64,000 bases of DNA from Phytophthora colocasiae (Eukaryota > Oomycota > Peronosporomycetes > Peronosporales > Peronosporaceae). Location: the NCBI GenBank assembly GCA_018806915.1, contig JAGKQI010000052.1, forward strand, positions 682,001 to 746,000, given 5' to 3'. The notes below the pieces were generated by a model. The model did not search any database. It worked only from the letters and a program-made list of their open reading frames with translations, and was not told the origin of the DNA. Position 1 is the first letter of the stretch. Each line of letters starts with the position of its first letter. Positions 11,901-22,298 of the stretch are shown here, one piece after another. A program made the position numbers and the translations under genes.

Positions 11901-12741
11901 CGTTCACGTGGTTAAGTGCGATTCGAACTTGGTGTCGGCGGAAGGAATGCCGGCCTCTTCATCTACTACTACCAGTGTGCAGCAGCACCAGCTCCTCCAA
12001 GACTGTTTGGTGATTCATGGGTTATTAAAGCGACTTCTATCGTTGACCTCGAAATCAAGCGACGACGAAGTGGTTGAGGAAACCCAGTTGCTAATATGCT
12101 CCCTGGTGAATGAGCTGCTGGTTGCAGATGCAGAGATATCGCCGTCTCCTCCTCGATTGCTACTGGCTGTTCACACACAGGGTTACGATGTATCGCTGGT
12201 ACCGACGTTAGTCGCTAAAGTGCCAGCTATGAAGTTGCTGTGGGATCATTGGATGGCAGCAACGTCCTCCTCAGCCTCATCGTCTCGTTCAGCTACACCT
12301 GGAACGAAGCCACTGATGGAGTTCGTGGCGGAAGGAGCTGAGAAGGACCTGCCCAAATGGCGTTTCCGACTACGAGTGGTACTTTCATTGTGCACTTCGT
12401 ATCTTTCTGGGAGTCGACAAAGTGCAGCAATGCAGCAGGCTCTTCGTGTGGTGTGGAACAGAATTCGAAATGGTGTTGGAAGTTCGGGCGAGAGTAGCGC
12501 TCGGTACAGCAACTTCTTGGGTGAAGTACTGCCTTGGATTGTGGACGCATGCTCTCAGAACGCAGATCTCAGTGGAGAGCTCGTACATTTCCTGCTCAAA
12601 CTCCAGCGGCAGCAGCAAAGTGGGTCGAGCAGTAGCAAGGGAAGGGATGTTCGGAGAGTAGCAACTGAGGCCCCCGGGAAGCCTCAAGAGCTGGAGCACG
12701 TTCTCCGCGAAACTTACGCCTCGTTGCTTCAACAGATCTAA
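8983..12741 (+). CDS. INTS2: Integrator complex subunit 2 (INTS2) homologue
   Basis: A single exon encodes 1252 residues, close to the roughly 1200 residues of animal INTS2. The start chosen is ATG 8983. The open frame extends to 8797, but that part overlaps the CRN pseudogene and gives a low-complexity read-through. Recognisable family segments are a helical repeat with HRLESWLATQVGEQAALPVHP, an EYPHL segment, an LWRQQQAQTH segment, and a late block with QLLICSLVNELLVAD, TQGYD and VPAMKLLWDHW that parallels the conserved C-terminal third of INTS2. The Integrator is a nuclear complex that binds RNA polymerase II, cleaves snRNA 3-prime ends and attenuates transcription. INTS2 is part of its scaffold. 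The match rests on remembered family sequence, not on a search. Confidence 0.78.
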   Translation: MNTSTVDRDGDESMAVPAPPGPFCPTASAQSLPSRLLSIVAAGELPTLPTDDDTDDVLTPFLPLFSRLQSSRRLSCPPHSLPKATALDVTLLRVEETSKWRQYAHVFTHLAPSRLQTTISPSDEAAFRRFEGGSAEGRVLIILCEWLLAGPGSLESSELLMNEIYQEDIAAILVYTLASTKLQTQQRAALNPLGIKAMARKALRVPVGPVLLSRLAVNDPSNVEQLMDAVVAVAVETTRGKTTAEQEQDTLRGSLHVLENARRTCMQLAKLTPLYAARLREKLSVQASSLHCAAMTFELLTTCTDKKDVSVFMYQWLKRDGAPGSALRTYVQHATRDTTATDEFFLDAAAYLTKIRGILLDTLDATSRYEVTAALGACVGLQVLGSFPLTEPERTRLLQSINKLASTSASSRAISLGFIVVVLVWYPLAPALSKAPGQRDEHTKVTVTLSQQVLVSLFQARDAGAGPLFVVSAVLFYTKAPALVPFLASVIGFDGENCSAASTSAAGPGIQVQQALRAEYLHVFGDVVLKPVLTENLLARQVLTFPPATRVSALDAVSSGHGQHEFTLRGLHGLLCEKSFLRHHHAHRLESWLATQVGEQAALPVHPLLVSLLLEWIENYVMAFEYPIAQAPRRLQLSIVPLRSSTLVKWLSVPSLGRTYDPKKGQDHELVWARGVLGLTYALQFNQRLRHATMVPGSKLSSLVSTSSVASGASVSGALGPGADLCLHYDLSAFPLRNIVTQAITHGDQGGAFEYVAPTLLKLMMEEYPHLFDAATTSVPSGSTLQLIPLASGPQDSVERDLTSSWFRSRRTCGELPDIRVVEAPVSWTAVKARLLELQSAPIEVATRELSELVDSFLPYAVVSSEKSPARCRQLAAFCSQVASLYELRVRRENGADISLLMRLVHALCFPDALWRQQQAQTHRGATLQLMTYMQVLEEPFRIVDDAHEGVFRQPALLRVLLGLVRDVRAAANVHVVKCDSNLVSAEGMPASSSTTTSVQQHQLLQDCLVIHGLLKRLLSLTSKSSDDEVVEETQLLICSLVNELLVADAEISPSPPRLLLAVHTQGYDVSLVPTLVAKVPAMKLLWDHWMAATSSSASSSRSATPGTKPLMEFVAEGAEKDLPKWRFRLRVVLSLCTSYLSGSRQSAAMQQALRVVWNRIRNGVGSSGESSARYSNFLGEVLPWIVDACSQNADLSGELVHFLLKLQRQQQSGSSSSKGRDVRRVATEAPGKPQELEHVLRETYASLLQQI

Positions 12742-12915
12742 ATTGCGAATTATGGTGAAGATTCCAAATGGCCAAACGAGCAACAACTATCTATGCATGT
12801 GTGCTGAAGCTGACAAGGCTAATTCTGTTGCGTGGTGAGGTGCCGGTTTTAGTGGTGAAACGCCTCTGCGAACGCACGCACTCAAGTTGCACCTGCTGCG
12901 TGGTGCGAGGAATTA

Positions 12916-15900
12916 ATGAGTGGAAGCTCACGATCTGACAAGGTATCAGCCTTATCTGCAGCTTCTCCTACTGTTTCAGGCTCCTGTGCACGGGTGTTCA
13001 TTGCATCGCCACCGAAAGGCTTACATTCAGCCAGCCCAAGGTCGACCGCGGCCATCGCAAAGGATTTAGACACGTGGAATGAAGTGAGCAGTGGAAATGG
13101 GCTTGTGCCTTCCATAAAGGTCGGTTCTAATGATCTACTCGCTACGCAATTCCTGCCTGTCGAGATGGTGGTTTATCGTTGTAGTGTGTCTTGTTAGAGT
13201 GTCCGGAGGAAAAAGCAGGTTCCAGAGCGACTTCATCCTTTAGAAAGCGAATCCCCACGGTATCATCGCCATCCACACAAGCAGCGACATCTCTCAGTCG
13301 CTTCGACGTCGTCTTCTCGACAAGGCTATACTCCTTATTCACCGCGTGCAGCAAAGGGGGCTTCCCCGGAAGACTCAGACGAGGAAACGATTCAGCTGAA
13401 GGCACTTAATGCCCAGTTGGCATCAGGAGAGACGGTGGAGAAGTGGATTCGATCGTACCAGATAGAGCGCGGGAATTTTGCGTCATTTGCTGTGTTCACT
13501 GAGGTCAAGCTCGACGAGGTACAAGATGCTTACTCTGAGCAGGTTGGAAGACCTAATGCTGTGGAAGTAGCAGCCTGTTGTGCTACCTTGCTCAAGATGC
13601 CAGGAATCGTCGGCTGCTACAAGACGTTGCTGGAGAAGCTCTCTGCAGGGATTCAGGGTGCTATTTATCTCCCTGAAACCTCCACGCTGACAGACTCCAC
13701 TGCCATGTCCGCGTTGGTGCAAGGTTTCTACTCCCGGACCCCGTATTTTGAACGAGTTCGCGAACTGGAGAATACGCTCCTTGCAAGTCGAAGTATCACC
13801 GACCCAAACGTGCTAAGAGCCGTGACCACCGATGATGTCGCTCGGATGTTCCAGTATGTGCCTTTTGCCCACGTCCTGACGGGGATCGCGAAAGTGTACG
13901 CGACCAATTCGTTCATACTCGGCCAGCTTATCACTGCTCTACAAGATCAGCAAGGCCTTCTTTTGCTTAGTCGGCAGGGTGACATGGACGTTGATGATCC
14001 AGATTATCCGGTGTATGTGCCATTAGCCACGAGCGCGCAGATCTGTCGTGCTATCACTCACAATGCTGCCACGTTCAGCTCAAGTGGGCGAGATATGATT
14101 CTCTGTGCTATCGTGGACTTGGTGGAGCCAGATTCCTTTCGTGACATCTATCAACACTTTGACACGCACGGGAAAATGTGCTTCTTGCACCATTTGAGCT
14201 TTCAGGATGGGATGGATCAGTTGGAGCTGGTTGTTGACGCCTTGCCGAATGCTGGCGAATCACTCTTCCGGCTGTATCTTGCTGCGTGTTCAGGTCAAGT
14301 AGAGGATCTGCCGAGTGACAAAGGTGAACAGATTGCGCGTCCCAGTCCAAAGGACGTTTTCTTCTTTAAGTTATTGAGTCCAGACATGGAGTTTTTTTTC
14401 GTGAGCGATCTGGCCGCTTATTTGACTGAGGCACAGTGGCATCTACTGTCGAAGGAATTCGAGAAATGTGAGAACCTGCGCAAGGCAAGGAGGCAGCGAC
14501 GCATTAGCACCGAGACCGAGGAGTTTGACATTGAGGTCGAAAATGATGTGAACGGTGAATGCCAGCTCTCATCGCAGTCAGTCTCCGCTTCAGTTGACCG
14601 GCTCCAGATGATCATGATGAATTACCTGCGCCACCATAACTTGTCCAGTGCGCAACTACTGCAACTCGTAGCCAATACGTTTCTGTCGATGTTGGAAGAG
14701 AAGGAGTTCGGTGCACTTATCGACACGTGCTGGGCTCGTTTCCCTCTTGACAGCCAGTGGTCAAAAGCTCTAGCTGTAGTCCAGGATTTAAGCAGTGGAT
14801 CGTTATTGGGATCTTCACAGGATGTGAACCACGATTACATCGCAGCGATCCGGGTAAAAATGCTCAAGAAACTCTTCACGTTGTTGCCACGAGAAGAAAA
14901 AGCCACATGGATGGACCGCGTCAACGCTAAGTATCCGACTGAGAGCTACAAGAAGAAGATTCAAGACCTGAAAGACACTGCTGCTGCTGCGTTGAGCAAA
15001 CCTCCAGACCTTAGCGATCCTGCAGCTCATTTACCACGGATGAAATCCGATCTGAAGATACGCTGGTTGGAAGCCATCATGGAGTGCATTATGAACGAGA
15101 CTGAGAACTCGGCTAGGTTAGTTGCACTGAAGCAGGCTCTACAACCATTCGCAGACGGGAAGATGCCACCACCACCGACACTACAGCAACAGGAGAGACC
15201 GACTCTGGCATCAGCTGAGAAGCTCTTGGATCAGCTAAGTGCTGCTGATCGAGCTGCCTTACTGGCGAAGCTGATCGCCCCACCTATTGACAAGATACCG
15301 GAGAGAGAAATGGTTGATCGTGCCACGTCACCTGTTCCAGAACTTCTACAAACTAGTGAGCAAATGCCGACAAACTCTGAAATCGAGAAGGCTTTGAAGG
15401 AGCTTCTTGACCGGCGCTCAGAATACCAAGTACTCACGATCTTACAAGATGCACTCGAAGACGAGAACGTCATCGTAGAGAATGTCACCGTGGATAATAT
15501 TGACGGACAGTTGGACACGAACGGTGCTGGAACTGTTAAAGATGAAAAGCCGGAGCTAGCACAATCCCCGAGTTTATCTGGCAGGCTGAAGCGTAGACTC
15601 ACCGCTGTTAATGCTGTCGCGGAGCCGATGGAATGGCAACAGTACGTGAAGGTCGGCTGTCTCGACGTTGGATGTCAAACCAGTTTCGAAATCGAACTGG
15701 AGGCGCCTGATACCGTCAGTCCGTTGGAAGTATTTCATGATACAACTTCAGATCGTCGTGAAAGCTCCCATGCATCGCCACCACCGACTAAAATTGCTCC
15801 ACTAACGCTGAATGCTCTACTTGGTAAACACGCAGTGGGTGCTAGCGGTGCTGGAGGAGCTAAGAACAAGAAGGAGAAATACCATAAGATTAACAGTGTA

Positions 15901-17553
15901 GCTGTGCCTCGTGCCATCTCTGGGCTCATCACGTCGTGGCGTATGAATACCGACCAGCTCATTCAGTTTGCGAAGAAGTCACTCGCAAATGTGCTCAAGA
16001 TCATCGCAGACGCCTACAGTGAACTGTTAACTGCAACACGTCGCAAGGCTCAACAGCAGCGGCTGCCCTACGCTACGCCACGAGGCAGCGGGAGGATCCT
16101 ATCGCTCTCTCAGATCGTGTACCAGTCTTTCCTTCATAGCTACGGACTACCGGGCATCGCGGACATGCACCTGCTGGCATTTTCGTGCGCAATGGAGACG
16201 TATCGCGCTCAGCATCTGCGGGTCGAGTACTTTGCACGATTCTGCTTTGATGAAGTGCCCAAGGCGGAGCTCACGAACTACTTGGAATTTCTCGAGTGTC
16301 TCGTCTCGGAAGATTTGACTGGAACCCTGACAATGTCGAGCCACCCAGCAACGCCATCGTCTGCGAATGGCGTTATACCGAGTACTGGCAACTCTCGTAT
16401 GACCCAGAACACGCCTCCTGTTGCCTCGAAGAGGTCACGTTTTGTACCTCGGGTCAGCGTTCCGGACAAGGAGAACTGGCTGATTTCGGTCGAGCGAGCG
16501 CAGGAGATCGCGCAGCTCTGCTTTCGAGACATGCGCAAGTCAAATGTAGTTGCGTTCTGTGAAAATTTGGCGGTGATTGCAACTCAGGGCACGTCAACCG
16601 CCTTATTACCACCGAGTACAACGCCAGTAGATACAACTAACGTAGAACCAGTGCTCAATGTCGACCACCTGCTGCAACTGGTGATAGACGAGTGGAAACT
16701 CGAACAAGTGCGACGAGAGCGCCACCTCCTCGACGCGTTCCGAGCTGGAGACGTGAATGGTGACGGGCAATTGACTTCCGCAGAGTTTACACAGATTGTG
16801 CTGTCGATTGATGCGTCTCGGGATCTGGGTGATATTCTGCTCATGTACAGCGATACCCTGCGGCGTACCCAGTGCGACCAGCTGAACCCGGAGGTGTTCC
16901 TGCAAGTAGCTCGTGAGCATGAGTTGGATCGTGTGGTGTGGCAGGGTGACGGAGATTTATTCGGGGTGGTGAACGAAGTGACCGACATGGAGGCGACGTG
17001 GGCTCACGTGCGTGGGTTTTTCGTTGGAACACTGGAAGCTCTGGCTCGAGATCTGCCGCTCACTCACTTCCTGCGTTCGTGCGAAGGCGCTGGCTGTGGC
17101 TGTCTGAAGTGTCTGCTGGATGGTTATGTGGGTTTTCAGAAGATGCGGCGTGAGTTCGCGCTCTCACAGCAGCAGCAGAAGCATCCAGGGGTTCTAGGAC
17201 GTTGTAATTCCAACGTGGGCGTGTCGTCGCAGCTCGTTTGGGCTCGATTTTGGCATCTCATGCGTCAACTACACGACGCTGCAGCCGAGAGCGACGGTAT
17301 TGTTACCCCATGGGAAGGAGTAAAGTATGTTCGAAACCAGCCAGTGCTTCCTCTTGCACCGAGATCGACTAGCCGTCGACGAGATTCACTCCCCAACTTT
17401 CTCTTCCCTGACACTGCACGCATCACGGGCAAGATGAGTAAAGTTCACGACCTGGAAGCTTTCGATGCCTCTACAATCCGTTCCCAGTTTACTCATCTGT
17501 TAAGTCACGTATCCGTGAAAACCTCCGAGACAATGACATCGCGTACACTGTAG
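12916..17553 (+). CDS. Large EF-hand protein of unknown function (two exons)
   Basis: The model is exon 1 at 12916-13119, an intron at 13120-13197 (GT..AG, ending cttgttag) and exon 2 at 13198-17553, giving about 1519 residues. The frame is open through the junction. An alternative donor at 13087 is possible. The N-terminal part is Ser/Pro-rich and basic, and the middle is helical. One canonical EF-hand loop, DVNGDGQLTSAE, lies at 16750-16785, with all calcium ligands present, about 270 residues from the C-terminus. A Cys-rich stretch (GAGCGCLKCLL) follows. I do not recognise the family. Adjacency to an LC8 dynein light chain is suggestive of a cytoskeletal or flagellar role but is not evidence of one. 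Confidence 0.75.
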
Positions 17554-17641
17554 TGTGTCATTTTGATAAAAATCATCTTCTGTAGTTTTCCAGTACAATA
17601 TATTATCATATCTCATACCGGTTCTCCTACATCTGTTAGTC

Positions 17642-18070
<429 letters not shown>

Positions 18071-18085
18071 CTATCCCTTCTTCTT

Positions 18086-18099
18086 CATTTTGGAATTTG
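18086..18099 (+). promoter_or_regulatory. Oomycete initiator-like core promoter of CRN copy 2
   Basis: TCATTTTGGAATTT matches the oomycete core TCATTYYNCAWTTT at 13 of 14 positions. It lies 21 bases before the ATG at 18120, which supports that start over the upstream in-frame codon at 18024. Confidence 0.6.
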
Positions 18100-18119
18100 C
18101 TTCGCTCGTGGAAGGAAAA

Positions 18120-19903
18120 ATGACAAAGCTTTTTTGTGCGATTGTAGGTGTATGTGGAAGCGTGTTTTCGGTTGATATCGACCTGAACGAGTCGGTGGAA
18201 AACCTGAAGGTGGCAATAAAATCTCAGAGCGATAGGGCTATCACAGTTCCGTTGCCGAAGATTCAGCTTTACTTGGCGAAAAAGGGCAACTTGTGGCTCA
18301 AAGATGACGATACGCTGGATTTAATACTTCAGAGTGGAGATGTCACTTCATACGAGAAGATGCACGTATCGTGGGAGCTGAACAAGTCGGAACTGTTCGA
18401 GTCTGGTACTTCTCTCGGAGAAAATGCGATTCACGTGTTGGTGGTAATTCCGGAAACCCAAACAATTTCACCGTCGGTAGGTGATAGAAAGCGAAGTGCT
18501 TCCTCTGGGATTGCGGAGGAGGAGTTGCTTTCGGTTGTCAAGTGTGGACTGAAGCTGAGTGACACAGATCTGGTTACAGGTCGTTTGTTGGAAGTTCCAA
18601 AGCACTTTATGGGAATTGATATCTACGACGGTCTGTACGTCCGACAAGAATACTGGGACCTTCATGCGTTGATCACGGAAAAATTCGACTCAAACCGAAA
18701 AGCGCGCAGAGTTCTGGTACTTGGAAGTCCCGGAATTGGAAAATCCGTTTTTGGGGCGTTCCTGTTTCTGAAATTGGTGACGGAGAGGGAAAATATTGCC
18801 TTCCACTCTACGGGCGATCCACATATCTACTATTTTACTTGGGGCGTGGAGAACGGCTACGAAACATCTCTGGCCCCGCAAACAAACCAATCGTACATTG
18901 GTTTATTTGACGAGAACGATGCAATTGGTGGGTATGCCTACTCTCAATTTCACCACTCGTACCTGTTCGCCAGTCCATACACATCCAACTACAACAATTT
19001 CTCAAGCAACACTGTTTCATGGTGTATATGAATCCTTGGACCAAAACGGAGTGCGCAGAATTTGCCGACGCGATCCACTTGGAGGCCGAAGAATGGCTAC
19101 CAAGATTCAATCTCGTGGGGGGTAGACCAAGACTGTTGTTTGCATCGCCTGAATCATTGCGAAATCTACTTGTCCGTGTGGAGGCGTATATTTTCTCGTT
19201 CAGTCTTGATGACTTGAAGCGTCAGGTGAACTTATTCCAGACAGAAGTGTTTGATAACCGGCTGATGCACGCTCTGTTCACTATTTATCGTGGCAAGTCT
19301 GGCGCTTTCTATTTGGAAAATGCGTCTTTGGGGGTGAAGGCTATCCTCAATCGTCGCTTTGGATTCGGCAATATTGACACTGTTTTGTCGAATTCAGAGA
19401 AAGCTATGCAGTCGTGGAGAGAAAAGGAAGTCGAGACGCAGCTTATCTATGATATGGCCTGCAATCGGTTTTTTGCGAAACCCCTTGATGGTGGGGATTC
19501 AAAGAAATGGGATTCATATCGCTTTCCTGCAACACCAATTCACGAAATTGAAGACACATCCGAGATCGAGGCCAAAGAAAGAATGATCTATGTCACCCTG
19601 TCGAGGATTTTTCCGGCTATTGATGCTATCGTTGTCAAACCACAAGATCGCATTATTTTCTACGTGCAGGCCACAGTGTCCAAAGTTCATCCTATTCGGT
19701 ACCAGCGTTTGAAAGACATCTACCTAACATTGGAAGGGCGTTCCGAGTTCAGAGGGTTCAAGCACGTCCTTCTCTTTATGGTCTCGAACGAGATGTTCGA
19801 CGAATTTACGTTCCAGCCCTACCGAAACGAGGATCAAACGATACGTACAGAAGAACTTGATATCGAGGTGACGCAGTATGTCGGAAAGAGCACGGATCAG
19901 TAG
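18120..19903 (+). pseudogene. Crinkler (CRN) effector gene, copy 2, one frameshift
   Basis: The start is ATG 18120, with the header MTKLFCAIVGV. The header has an LYLAK motif (LQLYLAKKGN) and ends near HVLVV. A P-loop NTPase segment follows with Walker A GSPGIGKS at about 18730. The C-terminal half has a hydrophobic D..QAT pattern (IDAIVVKP, FYVQATVSK), consistent with the nuclease-like domains described for CRN-type effectors. The frame breaks between about 18996 and 19016; the remainder is read in another frame from about 19004 to the stop at 19903. This could be a one-base biological indel or a sequencing error. No secretion peptide is obvious before the header, as is common for CRNs. The 3-prime end lies inside the left arm of the inverted duplication. 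Confidence 0.87.
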
Positions 19904-20065
19904 GCGCAGGTTAAGCAAAAGCAAGAATATACTTGCAAGCAACAGGATTCAGCATTCAAAATGGTATTGTGTGGGCAACTACGACGTCATTTCACCTCTC
20001 AACTTGAAAGGAACATTGGGACGAGGTAACTTCTGCCCTTGTCATCACCTTCATTTGCCAAAACG

Positions 20066-20665
20066 ATGGCTAACTCGCTGTACGTCTTCATCCTGGTGGT
20101 AGCGCTGCTCAACGCGGCAGCTTTTGCTCAGAACGACTCGATACAATCTGGCTGCGAGGTATGTGCCAGCACGGGGAACTGTTCTCGAGCCTATCGTGGT
20201 GAATCTGGCCAATTCTGCGGCAATTGGCTGGACCGTCAGAGCGACCGGCGTCCGTGCTGTTGTCCTGACAATGCTGTCTGTAAAGTTTCCAACTACGCCT
20301 GCAACTGTGGGTATGCTCCACACTACGAGGCGGATGATGGAGCAGGACATGTGTGGTTTTGGGTGATGCTCGGAGTGTTAATAAGCTTACTTCTGCTGTG
20401 TGCCGTGGCGTATAAATGTCGAGAGCGAGATGAAGATACTGTCATCCCGGTAGCTGCGACAACGTATGGAAGTTCCTACCCGTACAGGTACGGAAGGAGT
20501 AGGCCGAGCACTGACACCACTGCAGCTTTGAGCGGTACGGCTGGTTTTCTTGGCGGGGCACTGGTCGGAAACGCAATAGCCGATCATGGAAGCGGAGGAG
20601 GACACCACGGAGGTGGAGGAGGACAATTCAGTGGAGGAGGAGGAACTTTTAGTGGCGATTTTTGA
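20066..20665 (+). CDS. Small Cys-rich type I membrane protein, left copy
   Basis: The start is ATG 20066 (MANSLYVFILVVALLNAAAFA), a clear signal peptide; an upstream in-frame TTG at 20039 gives a poorer N-terminus. The 199-residue product has a Cys-rich ectodomain (CEVCASTGNC, PCCCPDNAVC, CNCGY), one membrane segment (WFWVMLGVLISLLLLCAVAY) and a cytosolic tail with YPYRYGRSRP. It ends in a Gly/His-rich stretch with GGGQFSGGGG and terminal SGDF. I do not recognise a named family. Topology suggests a surface protein. It converges on formate dehydrogenase, with 123 bases between stop codons. Confidence 0.88.
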   Translation: MANSLYVFILVVALLNAAAFAQNDSIQSGCEVCASTGNCSRAYRGESGQFCGNWLDRQSDRRPCCCPDNAVCKVSNYACNCGYAPHYEADDGAGHVWFWVMLGVLISLLLLCAVAYKCRERDEDTVIPVAATTYGSSYPYRYGRSRPSTDTTAALSGTAGFLGGALVGNAIADHGSGGGHHGGGGGQFSGGGGTFSGDF

Positions 20666-20788
20666 CAGGATCAGTACGAACGAGTACCCTGACAACCTAA
20701 GCGATAAAGATCTACTTGAAGGACAGTTCTCGAAAATTCAATTCACGGACGACACAACTTCATCATTCAGATTACCTTTTTGTCTTTC

Positions 20789-21949
20789 CTAGAGCGATCC
20801 CGACGTGGCATTGCCGTGCGTGTACGACGCACTGGTGACCTTGCCGCCATCAGCGATGAGGTACTCCGGACGCTGCGCCTTGCCGTCGAAGAACCGCTCC
20901 AGGATCTCTTTAGTGCCGGCAGCGTAGCGAGCCTGTGCGTCCAGTGTTGTACCCGAGTAGTGCGGCGTCATAGCGTGACGCGGCATCGAGCGCCACGGGT
21001 GGTTGGCCGGAGCTGGTTGTGGGAACCACACGTCTCCCGCGTAGCCCTGGATGTGACCGCTCTCGACGGCCTTGACCAGCGCGTCCTTGTCCACGATCTT
21101 GCCGCGCGCCGTGTTGACGATGTACGCGCCCTTCTTCATCTTGCTCAGCAGCTTGGCGTCGAACAGGTTCTCGGTCTCCGGGTGCAGCGGACAGTTGATG
21201 GACACGACGTCGCACTCCTTGACCATGTCCTCGACGCTCGGGTGGAACTTGACGTTCAGCTCCTTCTCCACGTCGGCCGGCAGACGCACCTTGTCCGTGT
21301 AGTGCAGCTTGACGTCGAACGGGTGCAGACGGCGCAGCACGCGCAGACCGATGCGACCTGCCGCCACGACGCCCACGTGCTTGTTCTCGAGGTCGTACGC
21401 ATGGTTGGCGATGGCCGCGATGTCCCATTGGCCGTCCACCACCTGCTTGTACGCGGGCATGTAGTTGCGCACGAGCGAGAGGACCATCATGACGACGTGC
21501 TCCGCCACACTCACGACGTTGGAGCCCGTGACTTCAGCCACTGTGATGTTACGGTCGCATGCCGCTGCCAGGTCGACGTGGTCGGAGCCGATGCCCGCGG
21601 TGATGGCCAGCTTGAGCTTGGGGGCCTTGGCGATACGCTCACGCGTGATGTAGGCCGGCCAGAACGGCTGCGAGATGACCACGTCGGCGTCGTGCAGGTT
21701 GCGCGCGAACTCCGAGTTGTCTCCGTCCTTGTCGGACGTCACGACGAACTCGTGGCCTCGGTCCTCGAGGAACTTGCGCAGTCCCAGCTCGTTCTCGACG
21801 CAGCCGAAGATGTTGGGGTTCTGCTTGCCGGCTTCTCCGCCCTCGTACAGTGCGCACACGACCTTCATGTTTTTTGGGGCGCTGGCAGTGAAGCTGCGCG
21901 TGGACATGGCGGAGGCCAGACGTGTGGTGATCTTGGTGGAGGCGAACAT
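20789..21949 (-). CDS. FDH: NAD-dependent formate dehydrogenase, left copy
   Basis: A 386-residue single-exon protein of the D-2-hydroxyacid dehydrogenase superfamily that oxidises formate to CO2 with NAD. Family marks: PFWPAYIT in the formate site region, TAGIGSDHVDL, NITVAEVTGSN, the nucleotide-binding VGVVAAGRIGLRVLRRL, ARGKIVD, and the catalytic His in MTPHYSGTTLDAQ. The first about 25 residues are rich in Ser, Thr, Arg and Ala with few acids, like a mitochondrial presequence, as in plant and fungal enzymes. Strong third-position GC creates a long antisense open frame, which is a shadow. It is identical in protein sequence to the right copy. Confidence 0.97.
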   Translation of the reverse strand: MFASTKITTRLASAMSTRSFTASAPKNMKVVCALYEGGEAGKQNPNIFGCVENELGLRKFLEDRGHEFVVTSDKDGDNSEFARNLHDADVVISQPFWPAYITRERIAKAPKLKLAITAGIGSDHVDLAAACDRNITVAEVTGSNVVSVAEHVVMMVLSLVRNYMPAYKQVVDGQWDIAAIANHAYDLENKHVGVVAAGRIGLRVLRRLHPFDVKLHYTDKVRLPADVEKELNVKFHPSVEDMVKECDVVSINCPLHPETENLFDAKLLSKMKKGAYIVNTARGKIVDKDALVKAVESGHIQGYAGDVWFPQPAPANHPWRSMPRHAMTPHYSGTTLDAQARYAAGTKEILERFFDGKAQRPEYLIADGGKVTSASYTHGNATSGSL

Positions 21950-22002
21950 GGTCGGTGGGAAGGGAAGAAGAAGAGAAGCTTTCGACCTGTGGCTTGGGGA
22001 TC

Positions 22003-22016
22003 AAATCGAAGAATGA
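22003..22016 (-). promoter_or_regulatory. Initiator-like core promoter, left formate dehydrogenase
   Basis: On the minus strand this reads TCATTCTTCGATTT, one mismatch from TCATTYYNCAWTTT, 53 bases upstream of the ATG at 21949. The right copy has the same element with one base changed. Confidence 0.55.
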
Positions 22017-22298
22017 CTCGACTGGAGGGACTGAGAGGAGACTGTGAAGCTGGTCAAGTTAAAGTGACATGTCGCTAGCCAATAATGGGAGGCCTTGACT
22101 TGATAGAGAAGGCACGCATTGACGAACATGGGCATAATAGGCGGCACAAGCAACCGGCACGTTCACCGCCGAAAATGCTTGGCGGTAAAGGGGATTATGC
22201 GCAGGGATTGCTCTGACGTAGTACTTGCTCTTGTTGAAGTGAATCCTCCAATCATCACGCAAGAATTGTCGGCTTTAACTCATCGATTTACGTGACTC

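Larger units (their letters stand above)
19811..22043. repeat. Left arm of large inverted duplication
   Basis: Sequence from the CRN 3-prime end through the Cys/Gly-rich gene and the formate dehydrogenase gene is repeated in reverse complement at about 24515-26740. Homology stops at the inner side near GGGACTGAGAGGAG (22043) and weakens on the outer side inside the CRN C-terminus. Encoded formate dehydrogenases are identical, and the Cys/Gly-rich proteins differ by one residue. Confidence 0.95.

Noticed and set aside
13191..13409. Separate small gene overlapping the EF-hand gene start
   Set aside because: The alternative frame at 13198-13416 continues without a stop into the large exon, so this is a shadow of exon 2.
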